DNA of 13,912 bases, from the NCBI GenBank assembly GCA_013365365.1, contig JABVXU010000956.1:1-13912 (forward strand). Reading direction: 5' to 3'. The DNA comes from Cruorifilaria tuberocauda. Taxonomy: Eukaryota; Nematoda; Chromadorea; Rhabditida; Onchocercidae. Below, in pieces: positions 1 to 8,647 of the stretch. Each line of letters begins with the position of its first letter. The first letter of the stretch is position 1. The position numbers were made by a program, and so were the translations under genes. Below the pieces are notes generated by a model that did no database searches, was not told the DNA's origin, and worked only from the letters and a program-made list of their open reading frames with translations.

Positions 1-56
1 ATTTTTTTTTCTGGCTTATGTATAAAATTACTTTTAATTATTTTTAAAATTGTTCA

Positions 57-314
57 AATTTCGAAAATATATATTTATTTTCGAATTACTTTGAAATTTC
101 TAAAATATATATTAATTTACTGTATTACTTTGAAACTATCAATATTGCATTAAGTATTGATTACTTATAAAAGCATAATTAAAAAGTAAAATATTTGCTT
201 TTAAGAATTTCTAAAATATATATTAATTTACTGTATTACTTTGAAACTATCGATATTGCATTAAGTATTGATTACTTATAAAAGCATAATTAAAAGTAAA
301 ATATTTGCTTTTAT
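57..314. repeat. 111-bp tandem duplication with a partial third copy
   Basis: Two full copies lie head to tail, about 95-205 and 206-314. They differ by one substitution (caatattg versus cgatattg) and by one A in an A-run (aaaaag versus aaaag). A diverged partial copy precedes them at about 57-94 and shares the frame 'aaaatatatatt...attactttgaaa'. The near-identity of the full copies indicates a recent duplication. Nothing coding is visible in the unit, which is almost pure A+T. Confidence 0.9.
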
Positions 315-611
315 AAATTGAAGTTTTTGTTGACAATAAGAAAAAGTAAAAATCTAAAAATTAACTTCAAATGATATTACTATCAATGATAAAGAATATT
401 ACTTATCTACTATGATTGATAACTTATTGTAAAAATATGATAATTAATAGGAGTAATTAAGAAATGAAAAATTTTTGAATAAAAAATTGAAATTTGACCT
501 CAAATTTATGTTTCCTTGAAATTTTAGTGGGAAGAAAAATAATTTAACGAAATATTTTAATGTATTCTTATTTTTATTTTTTTGTGAAATCTTTAATATT
601 AGCAAAAAAAA

Positions 612-660
612 GAAATGAATAAATGAATGAATGGAATGAAACGAATGAAATATTTTATGA
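612..660. repeat. Degenerate (GAAT/ATGA)n microsatellite
   Basis: Imperfect GAAT/AAATGAAT units run through this stretch, interrupted by single-base changes. The minus strand of the same bases reads as a Phe/His/Ser-rich open frame. That frame is a by-product of the repeat and not a gene. Confidence 0.7.
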
Positions 661-866
661 AATTTGATCGAAAAAAAAAGTGAGGCAATCAAAGAAAGGC
701 ATTAAGCATTCTCAAAAGATTTTTGCAAAGTTTTTCTTTTTTTTTTCGTTAGGAATAATTTTAACTTTTTGAAGGTTAAATGTAAGAATGAAATGAACAA
801 CGGAAGTAAATTGAAATTAACAATTTTCATTTGAAGTTCATTTGAGAGAAATTTTAAAATGAATGA

Positions 867-882
867 AAGAGAGAGAGAGAGA
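867..882. repeat. (GA)n microsatellite
   Basis: A short run of GA dinucleotides followed by an A-rich purine tail (gaaaaagaaagatgg). It is one of four GA tracts in the window, all with purines on the plus strand. Confidence 0.8.
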
Positions 883-1627
883 AAAAGAAAGATGGAAAAT
901 TACTCAGTGATATACTTTCTAAGCAATAAATTCATACAAATTATAACTGATTGTTAAAATTCAAAAAAACTTATATCAGCCTTATCAGTTAAGCTTATCA
1001 ATCAAGCTTAGTAATAATTTCCCGTTATCATTAATTTAAAAAAACTAATAAATTACATAATTATATATTAACAGATCAATAACAGTATATATCCGATGTG
1101 ATAAGAAAAAAGCAAAACAAAACTCTATCATTTCCAATAAGTGATAACAGAGCCACAAATGATAACATAGATTTATCAGTGAGGAATAAAATTCAATAAA
1201 ATTCTATTCCTTTCGAACTATTGACTTATGCTAATTAAACAAGTACTTTCCTGAATTTCATACATTTATTTTACTCAAGAGTTATTACTTTATACTTACT
1301 TAAATATAACTATTACTTGTATCATTAAGTATCACTAATCATCAGACTATTGACAGAATTTCTTGTAAATGAAGAAATGGAAAAAGAAAAGAGAAATAGA
1401 ATGAAAAGTTATTCTGAAATGAATTCTAAGCATAATTGAGAGATAAAAGCAATGATAACAAGTACTTTAATGATTACTTGACCTTTAAGCGCTTCTTCAT
1501 TTCGACAACTCTCAAACATATCTCCTCCAATGACCCCTAATTACTCTTACTTAAAGTCCATTCGTCCACTAACAAAATGCATTAAATGAGGGAGAAGGGG
1601 AAGAGGTCAATAACAACATCCGATATA

Positions 1628-1770
1628 TCTATGTGTGTGTCTGTCTGTATGTGTGTATGCGTATGTAAGGTATGTGTGTATGTATATGTACGGTGTGTGT
1701 GTGTATTTATAGTGCGTGTATGCGTGCGTGTATGTGGTGCGTGTATGTGTGCGTGTATGTGAGTGTGTGA
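1628..1770. repeat. Compound (TG)n / (TATG)n / (TGCG)n microsatellite
   Basis: Alternating TG, TATG and TGCG units fill about 140 bp, an alternating purine-pyrimidine tract of the kind able to adopt Z-DNA. The minus strand reads as a long His/Thr frame (repeating H-T-H-T), which is a shadow of the CA repeat and not a protein. Confidence 0.92.
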
Positions 1771-1879
1771 CATGCCTTAAGGACCTAAGAGGGCAAACCG
1801 ATCACATTAGTATTATGAAGAAAATGCAGTTTCTACCTTACTACCAATTTAGTGAATTTGAGCACTTTGCATAAAATCT

Positions 1880-1960
1880 TGCACACACAGAGAGAGAAAG
1901 AGAGAGAGAGAGAGAGAGGGAGAGGGAGAGGGAGAGGGGGAGAGAGAGAGAGATGGGGAG
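1880..1960. repeat. (CA)n then (GA)n / (GGGAGA)n microsatellite
   Basis: A short CACACA run passes into a long GA tract with GGGAGA variants in the middle (about 1918-1940), ending in agatgggg. Together with the TG tract at 1628-1770 it makes a microsatellite cluster, which is a likely length-polymorphic locus. Confidence 0.92.
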
Positions 1961-2194
1961 AATACCTCAATGGAAATGAAACGAACTCGTCAATCAAAAT
2001 CTATCCATTCGGAAACTAGGCGTAATGGTTGTGCCGTAAAGCGAATATTTCCCTCTTATTGTTCATTTGAAATATCGGGAAGGATGAAAGTTGTAAACAA
2101 AACAATACTGATAACAATTACTGTAAATATCTCTAATCAATTACTGATAATTTGATAAGAATTTCAATCTATTCAAAAATATTCAATTCCTTCT

Positions 2195-2480
2195 TTGTTT
2201 ATTGTATTTTGTCTATTATTGTATTTTGTTTATTGTTATATTTTGTTTATTGTTCTATCTTGTTTATTATTGTATTTTGTTTATTGTTGTATCTTGTTTA
2301 TTGTTGTATCTTGTTTATTATTATATTTTGTTTATTTTTCTATCTTGTTTATTGTTGTATCTTGTTTGTTGTTGTATCTTGTTTGTTGTTGTATCTTGTT
2401 TATTATTGTATCTTGTTTATTGTTGTTTTTTGTTTGTTATTGTATTTTGTTTGTAATTGTATTTTGTTTATTAGACAAAT
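2195..2480. repeat. 17-bp minisatellite, about 16-17 copies
   Basis: The unit TTGTTTATTGTTGTATC repeats in strict 17-base steps. After a 14-base partial unit at 2195-2208, full units run from 2209 to about 2463, and a decaying last unit ends in gacaaat. Variation is concentrated at a few unit positions: A/G in tttAtt or tttGtt, G/A in ttG or ttA, and T/C at the unit end. Because 17 is not a multiple of 3 and the unit lacks stop codons in every plus-strand frame, all three forward frames stay open and read as Leu/Phe/Val/Tyr/Cys-rich membrane-like text. Those frames are artefacts. Confidence 0.95.
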
Positions 2481-2642
2481 ATTTTTCTTTTTCTCTTCAT
2501 TTATGTTATCACTATTGTTAATGAATATTTGTTGATATTTGAGAATTTTCAAAAAGAACATGTCGAAATGAAATTTCAAAATATTTTATGAAAAGAAAAA
2601 CATTTCCAAAACATTAAATTAATATAAAATGAAATATTGTAG

Positions 2643-2694
2643 TAAATAAATAAATATTAAGCAAATAAATAAATAAATAAATAAATAAACAAAT
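2643..2694. repeat. (AAAT)n microsatellite
   Basis: Tetranucleotide AAAT/AATA units run through this stretch, interrupted once by ttaagc at about 2657. The longest pure block is about 2664-2690. Confidence 0.9.
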
Positions 2695-3307
2695 CGGTAA
2701 ACAATAAACTAATGTTGGTGTACATAAATGAAATAAAACGAATTAGTAATGGTTTCATGCCAATCATTTCATGCTTTTCCCCGGAAATTCCTGATCAAAA
2801 TTGATTTAATCAATCTATTTATGATGCAAAAGGAAAATCTATTATCATAGGCTAAAATGATAAGTGAAATATATTTGAAATGATTAATATATATATTTAA
2901 GTAAGATGAATTCCATGATATTTCAATTTTTATAATCACAATAAAATAATGAAATTCTAAACTTACTGATAAGATAAAAGTGGAAAAAAATGAAAATTAA
3001 TTAAAAAGTTTGCAAAAATATTTTTATTTTGTAGTTTAACTAAAATTTCTTATAATTTACTAATCATAAATCAATAATATGTTTACCTTAAAATAATAAG
3101 ATAATGCTAATTTGAGGTAAGTAATTCCCAAATCATTTGATAATCTTTTTTTTTTGCCAACTATCATTTATTTTTTTTAATTTAATAATTTAACAATTAC
3201 TAATTGATAGCTAATTTAACTTTTCATTTTTAACTACCGATAACTTATAGTTTATTTAATGATTTGAATTTTAAATTGCTAAATGAAAAGGAATATTTCA
3301 GGAGATG

Positions 3308-3330
3308 GAGAGAGAGAGAGAAAGAGAGAG
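3308..3330. repeat. (GA)n microsatellite
   Basis: A GA tract with one AAA interruption, followed by tcgagtgg. It again has purines on the plus strand, as do the other GA tracts in the window. Confidence 0.85.
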
Positions 3331-5569
3331 TCGAGTGGACAACGAAAGAAGCAATGCTAATATATTCAGCTCATTTAAAACTTTTTAATAGCTTATTTAA
3401 TTGCTTTTAATGCTATGATCATTTTATTCAACTTTCCAATTGATAACAAGCTACTCTATAAGTAATATCATAGGTTTGAATGTGAAGAATGATAAGTTAT
3501 CAATTACAAGTAATAATACTGTATTACAATGATAACATATTGTTTATCTTCCAATATAGTTTATCATTAATTTAATCATATATTCATTTGATAAATAAAT
3601 TTATATTATAAATATTACTGTAAACTACGATTAAAATCTTTTAAAAAACGATATACGATATTACTTCATAAATAATACCATACTGAATGTTAATTATAAT
3701 AGTAATATGGAAATTGATTAAATCATTTCCGATCACTCTAAGTTTAAATCTTTACCTCAAAATCTGCATTTTCATTTTTGCATACGAATAAATTTTACAA
3801 TTAAATTAATCAATCGATTGAAATTATAAAATTTCCTGATTTAACTATTTTTATACAAGTTAATATTTAAATAATACAATCTTTTCAATTTTTTTTTCAA
3901 GTGTTTTTTAAACTTTCCGGTTGAGAAAAATAGCGATTATTCAGGATAATGTGAGAAATCACTATCTTTTTTTCTCCTGAAAATAACGAAATACGATGAA
4001 AGTATAATTTTTAAATTTCATTTTGTTGAAAAAAATTGTTGTTTAAAATATTATATTTCATTTTCCGTTCTAATATTTATATATTTGTAAATTTTTTTTT
4101 CGTACTCTTGTCTTCTATCAATAGAAAAAAATTTGAAATTTTTAAAAAATTTCTTTTAAATTTTAAAATTACAAAAAATTTTTTATTCATTTTAATTTTA
4201 TTTCAATTGTCCAAAAATAATTTCAAAATAAAAATTTGTGCGTAAAATTTTTTTTTTTTGTTAACAAAAACTTTTTCAAATTAATTTCGATTTTGAGGAA
4301 AAACAAAATCAATTTTATACTTTCTTTTAAAAATTTCATTGGAAATATACATTAAAATTGAGTCTTCCTTGTCCACGCAGAGAAATAACAATGAAATGAA
4401 GCCTGAAAATGCGATAAATAAACTTTTTCCACTTAATTGAATTGCCTGATTACTTGATTGAATTGAAATAAAACGTGACGTTTATTCTTATAGGCTTTTT
4501 TTTTTTTTTTGAAGCTCTCCTAAAAATGAAATATTTGAATTTGCACTATTGCTGATTTTTGCAAATGAATTTTTGATAACTATAATGCGAGCAACTGATA
4601 TGATAATTGAGGAACTGATAGCAAAAATTACTTTACTCAAAATACAATGATAAAAAGTGATTAGAGTAGCTGAATACATGACAGTAAAGTGTAGTTAAAT
4701 TAATTTGCAAAAAAAGTTTCATCAAATATATTTTTAAAATTCATTTTAACGTTAATTAATTTAACACACCTGTAAAATTTCACTCATTTTCCTCCTTCAC
4801 CTTTCTACTTTAATACATTTATTAAAGTAAGTATTTGTATCGACAAATGTTTTGTAGGAAATAAACTTAGAAAGTTTTCTTTTTCTTGAAATATAACTTA
4901 GCAATGTCAATTAATTAACCATCTTCTGAAATAGTTTACTTGATTAAATAGCTGAAAATATATGTTTGTATAAGCAAATATATGCTTAAATAAACTTTAT
5001 CAAGTTAATATTTCAATTTGATAATTGATATGATATTATCAATTATGAAAGTTAAATAATTTTCAGTAATCTAAATAAAGCAAAAAAAAACACCACTAAT
5101 TAAATGAAAAAATATTATTTAAAAGATTTTAAAATTAAGTTTTAAACTTAAAACGTTTTAAAATATTAAAAAAAATTAATTTTAAAATTTCCTTTAACAG
5201 TGCAAATATTATATTTAATTGTCTTAAAATAGATCGATTATGACTTTATTATTGTTTATTTACAAAATGTGACGAAACGTTGTTTTGCTTTAAGCATAAT
5301 CACATGGGAATAATTGACAATGACTTGTTGCTTATTTGCTCACTTTAAATGTTTGTTATTGATTGAGCAAAATAAATAGCATTACTAATAATTCCTTCCA
5401 TACAATTATTTCAAAAGTTTCACTTGAAAAATATAATTTTTTAGCAGTTGCTTATTTACTGACATAGCAAATATTTAATATTCAATTAGGATAACAAGAA
5501 ACAATAATTTATTGTAACCGAATAACTAATTATTTTTAACTTTGCTAGACAGTTCTTTTTTATTATCCT

Positions 5570-5634
5570 AAGATTATAAACTTATTTAAACTTATTTTAT
5601 ATATAAACTATAAACTTATAAACTTATTTTCATT
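5570..5634. repeat. Degenerate TATAAACTTATTT repeat
   Basis: Several imperfect copies of a TATAAACTTAT(TT) unit follow each other (ttataaacttatttaaac, tataaactat, aaacttataaacttattt). This is a small decayed tandem repeat. Confidence 0.6.
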
Positions 5635-5760
5635 GTCTTAAAATTATCATTTTGTGACAATAAGTATGAAAGTAATATGTAAACTTTGATTTATGCAAAT
5701 TAACGGTAATTAGGCTAAAAAGAGAAATTTCATTTTACTCCAAATAAAATAAAAGCAAAT

Positions 5761-5818
5761 ATTAATAGTTATTAATTTACAATTTATTTATAATTAATAG
5801 TTATTAATTTATAATTTA
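5761..5818. repeat. Short direct repeat, 32-bp spacing
   Basis: A 26-bp unit beginning attaatagttattaattta occurs at 5761-5786 and again at 5793-5818 with one internal change (aatttac versus aatttat). It is almost pure A+T and has no apparent function. Confidence 0.75.
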
Positions 5819-6606
5819 TAATATTAATTTATTTTGCATAAAGTTATTTTTATTGAAATCGATAATTTTCAAAAAAATATTTGAAAAAAGGTGAAAATAT
5901 TCAATAATATCACCATAGCAGCAGCCATCATTCGAATAAGTAAAATTAAAGAATAGCTTCAAAAATAGAAAACAAAAAAGATAAATTTAAATGATTCATT
6001 ATTTCATACAACACAGAAATACAAGTAACTTCCTAAAGAGTAAGTATAAACAAATAATTGGAACAAAATGATTAGTAATTCAAATAGCAATTCGAATAAG
6101 TAAATCGATAAAAAAGTGAATATACAAAGTATACAGTTATAATCAAAGATTGAAATAATACATTCATTCGTACCTATTTAGTAAAGTATAAAATTTCTTA
6201 TCACAAACATTTAAACTAAAATGATTTCAAAAAGATTAGAAAAAAATTTTACGTCAATTTATTATACCTAAGTAATAGTTGACGTGAAATTTTTAATGAT
6301 AATAATTGAATTTATAAAAATTAGAATAATAATTCTCGTTGCTTAATCAAATTGGCTAATAGCATGGGAGGCATATTATGATAATGATTTCTTATCAGTT
6401 AACAATTATCATCGATTGCTGCGATATCAGTGAGAGTGATCGGAAATTCGATTCGTATTCATTTGCATTCCAATGTGTCAGTTTAGGAAAACGTTTCGTA
6501 ATTTATAGCTTTTGTTTATTTGATTTCATTGATGGGTTGGATTGATTGAAGCGATGATAGGAATTCGACTTCTTCCCCTCTTGAATTTGACTCTTCATCG
6601 ATAAGC

Positions 6607-6639
6607 ATTGATAATTTTGGAATATTTCTAGAATATTCT
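6607..6639. repeat. 33-bp direct repeat, left copy (contains HSE)
   Basis: This block begins attgataattttgg and ends in the heat-shock element and tct. It is identical base for base to 6971-7003. The two copies bracket the tandem array, so the array and the HSE block share a duplication history. The block begins next to a TGATAA word. Confidence 0.9.
6626..6638 (+). promoter_or_regulatory. Heat-shock element TTCTAGAATATTC
   Basis: The sequence TTCtaGAAtaTTC is a perfect three-unit HSE (TTCnnGAAnnTTC), the binding pattern of an HSF1 trimer. It ends 12 bp upstream of a TATA box, an arrangement typical of heat-inducible promoters. A second copy lies at 6990-7002 within a 33-bp direct repeat. 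HSF binding is inferred. Confidence 0.55.
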
Positions 6640-6650
6640 AGGCATCATTC

Positions 6651-6658
6651 TATATAAG
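6651..6658 (+). promoter_or_regulatory. TATA box TATATAAG
   Basis: TATATAAG is a good match to the TATA consensus. Its significance comes from its position 12 bp after the heat-shock element. In an AT-rich genome such a word alone would mean little. Confidence 0.4.
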
Positions 6659-6670
6659 CTTATATTTATA

Positions 6671-6970
6671 TCATATCAGCATATCATATCATATCAATAA
6701 ATAACGATTAAACTGAAAAATATTCTGAAAGAAATTTGTGTAAGATAAAAAAAAAACTTTATCAGCATATCATATCATATCATATCAATAAATAACGATT
6801 AAACTGAAAAATATTCTGAAAGAAATTTGTGTAAAATTAAAAAAAAAAACTTTATCAGCATATCATATCATATCATATCATATCAGTAAATAACGATTAA
6901 ACTGAAAAATATTCTGAAAGAAATTTGTGTAAGATAAAAAAAAAAACTTTATCAGCATATCATATCAGTA
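6671..6970. repeat. Tandem array of 86-97 bp units with internal ATATC repeats
   Basis: Unit starts (atcagcatatc) fall at about 6675, 6761, 6854 and 6951. Each unit has an (ATATC)n block, then a conserved core (taaataacgattaaactg... gaaatttgtgtaa), then a poly(A) run and cttt. ATATC counts in successive units are 3, 4, 5 and 2. Period changes (86, 93, 97) come from these pentamers and from the A-run. Units 3 and 4 have agtaa after the pentamers where units 1 and 2 have aataa. Unit 4 is cut short and runs straight into the second copy of the 33-bp HSE block. Confidence 0.93.
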
Positions 6971-7003
6971 ATTGATAATTTTGGAATATTTCTAGAATAT
7001 TCT
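6971..7003. repeat. 33-bp direct repeat, right copy (contains second HSE)
   Basis: This is identical to 6607-6639, including the heat-shock element core at 6990-7002. Here the element is followed by tgtaatttt and not by a TATA box, so only the left copy has a promoter-like layout. Confidence 0.9.
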
Positions 7004-7120
7004 GTAATTTTGATTCATTACTATTAATAAGATTTGATTAATTTTGGGAAGATATGAATCTGATGAATTATCAAATTGAGAAGCCAATGCCTTATTAGCG
7101 TGCCTTATCAAATGCCTTAT

Positions 7121-7185
7121 CAATGATAAAACACTGATAAGCCAATGCCTCAATGAGCCAATGTCTTATCAGTGTTTTATCATTG
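7121..7185. repeat. 21-bp perfect inverted repeat with 23-base loop
   Basis: The arm at 7121-7141 (caatgataaaacactgataa plus g) is the exact reverse complement of 7165-7185. The 23-base spacer is ccaatgcct...ccaatgt. Each arm holds two GATA-type words (TGATAA). Imperfect copies of tgccttatcaa, ccaatgcc and cttatca surround it from about 7083. It could fold as a hairpin in RNA or a cruciform in DNA, or could be the ends of a tiny non-autonomous element. No target-site duplication was evident. Confidence 0.85.
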
Positions 7186-7315
7186 TTCTTTTTTTTATGT
7201 ATATAATAAGTTGGTATCCATTCTTCTGAGTATTTTTTTGCGAAGATCGAAGATATAAAGTAGGGAGGAATGAACTTTCTGAATACTTTATAAGTTAATA
7301 AAGTTTACTTTTTAG

Positions 7316-7372
7316 ATGAAAAAAATCGACGATAGGTATGAAGTAAGAAAAGTTTGTGAGTTAGTTAAGTGA
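7316..7372 (+). CDS. Candidate first exon of a small spliced gene (weak)
   Basis: An ATG directly follows an acceptor-like ctttttAG, a layout seen when a spliced leader is trans-spliced close to the start codon. The frame reads MKKIDDRYEVRKVCELVK and then stops. After nine codons there is a good donor, GAA|GTAAGA, with GT at 7343. Splicing there would give a 27-base phase-0 exon. The next strong plus-strand acceptor, TTTTCAG at 8641-8647, opens a phase-0 frame at 8648, so the two could join. No family is recognised. Exons this short arise by chance, so this is a hypothesis only. Confidence 0.15.
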   Translation: MKKIDDRYEVRKVCELVK

Positions 7373-7439
7373 TTGGAATATGAATTTGGAAATTTTGAGA
7401 TAGAATATTAGCATATTAATTTGACTATTTAAAAACGGA

Positions 7440-8640
7440 ATATTTTTTACTTTTTACGAAAAATTTTAAAAAGTAAATTTTGAAAATTTTTCTTTATAAA
7501 GTTCAGGGCGGAATTTCGAATTTTTGAGTTTTATTTTTGATTTTTGTAATTTATTTCTGGTCAACAGAATTCCTGAATTTTAAAAAATTTTCAAATTTTT
7601 TGCTTTTTTTGAGTCTTTTTTTTTTAATTTTTTTAAAAAATTTCTTCCAAATTTTTTCATTTTTTGATTTTTGATTCTTTCAAATTTTATTTCAAAACTT
7701 TTTTGATTATTTCAAATTCTTTACATTGCATGCATTTTTTAAATTTCTATTTATCATACGCTTTATTATTACTTACTCCCACTTATTGCATACTTTCTTT
7801 ACTTTGCTAACTATTTCTTCTACTTCTTTCATGTGTCTTTTCTCATTTTCATTAATTTAATGCTTTTGTTTGGAATAATTTCATTCGTACTACAAATTGC
7901 ATGCAACTATCGAATTTTTTCCTTTGTTAACTTACTTTGCATGCATTTGAAACAATTCATTAATTTTATATTTTTGTAATTAATTCCAATTACTGTACTT
8001 TTTTTTCTTCTTACTATTAACGCATAATAGATTTTTTTTTTATTTCTTAGTTTTGGTAATTACATTTATTGTTTGATTTTATTATTGTTGATTAGTGAAT
8101 GCCTTTTTTCCTCGTCCTACTCGCTTGCATGCATTACTAACTGCATGCATTTTTCACTTTACTAACTTCATGCTTTATTAATTGCACATTTTTTTTCACT
8201 TCACTAGCTTCATGACTTTTTTGCACTTTTTGAATATTTTCTTGTTGTTGCATACTTTATGATAACTTTACTTTTTCCACGTTTTTCAATCACTTCTTTT
8301 TGGTACGTATCTTTTTCATGCATTTCACTTATAACATGCTTTCTTGCTAGTTTTTTATTTTTTGTTTACTTAATTGTCAGATAACTTTTTAAATTACTTC
8401 TACTCATCGCATGTTTTTTCCTTACATAATTTATTGCATGTTTCTTTGCTCATTCTATTCATTGCATGTAACTTTGATTTATTTTATTTAATGAATTAGC
8501 TCTTGCTAGAACTGAGTTTTAATTTTAGGTTCGGCCAATAAATTTTAGTTTCACTTAATTTTTGCCATGCTAATTTTTAGCAATTTGATTTTGCATGTCC
8601 GACACTTTGCTTTCATATAAGCTTATGATATAATTTATTC
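7440..8640 (+). other. T-rich stretch with TGCATG cluster, possible intron
   Basis: The plus strand is strongly T-rich from about 7440, and from about 7720 it is full of short related words (ttgcatgcat, actttactaac, cttcatgc, ttactta). TGCATG occurs on the plus strand at 7727, 7898, 7938, 8126, 8142, 8435, 8463 and 8592. CATGCA and CGCATG variants lie between (near 8319 and 8408). ACTAAC branch-point-like words occur near 8134 and 8161. No open coding segment is visible. It may be a long intron ending at TTTTCAG (8641-8647), or a decayed tandem repeat. Confidence 0.4.
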
Positions 8641-8647
8641 TTTTCAG

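Larger units (their letters stand above)
315..1620. other. AT-rich non-coding stretch
   Basis: No exon-like segment, RNA gene or promoter was recognised here. The plus strand is A/G-rich from about 590 to 900 (tetranucleotide ATGA-like and GA runs). From about 960 there are many TTATCA/TGATAA words, for example the run of cttatcag and cttatcaatc around 970-1005. Short frames on either strand are low-complexity Lys/Phe/Ile/Asn text, as expected of random AT-rich DNA. Confidence 0.6.
2481..6340. other. Long AT-rich non-coding region
   Basis: I see no convincing exon, RNA gene or transposon in this nearly 4-kb stretch. It holds many TGATAA/TTATCA words, frequent A- and T-runs (for example near 3147, 4247 and 4500) and several small repeats listed separately. 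A 9-base inverted repeat with a 4-base loop lies at 4807-4828 (ACTTTAATA...TATTAAAGT). Short open frames, such as plus-strand 4036-4245 and minus-strand 4488-4679, have only the low-complexity Phe/Lys/Ile or Ile/Ser composition expected by chance. Confidence 0.6.
6341..6660 (+). promoter_or_regulatory. Candidate promoter region with octamer, CCAAT, HSE and TATA words
   Basis: This 320-bp island is visibly richer in G+C than the several kilobases before it. It carries several recognisable cis-words: TGATAA/TTATCA sites at its left end, the octamer ATTTGCAT at 6461-6468, CCAAT at 6470-6474, a three-unit heat-shock element at 6626-6638 and TATATAAG at 6651-6658. The order (upstream sites, HSE, TATA box) points to plus-strand transcription. 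No clear coding exon follows within 600 bp, and the downstream sequence is a tandem repeat. The region could drive a non-coding RNA, a small spliced gene, or nothing. Promoter activity is inferred from motifs only. Confidence 0.4.

Noticed and set aside
444..692. 82-codon minus-strand frame rich in Phe, Ser, His and Ile
   Set aside because: It is the complement of an A/G-rich GAAT/ATGA microsatellite, with low-complexity composition and no splice or promoter context.
1582..1773. 63-codon minus-strand His/Thr frame
   Set aside because: It is the direct translation of a CA-type dinucleotide repeat.
1970..2155. 61-codon plus-strand frame beginning MEMKRTRQSKSIHSETRRNG
   Set aside because: The first half is varied, but the end is Ile/Thr-rich AT text. 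There is no acceptor, family motif or codon pattern to support it, so it was not listed as a gene.
2195..2480. CRISPR array
   Set aside because: Units are contiguous 17-mers with no unique spacers, and the context is eukaryotic.
2152..2535. Three overlapping plus-strand Leu/Phe/Val frames that look like a membrane protein
   Set aside because: All come from a 17-bp minisatellite with no stop codon in any forward frame.
4036..4245. Phe/Lys/Ile-rich 69-codon frame
   Set aside because: Composition is what T-rich and A-rich DNA gives by chance, with no supporting signals.
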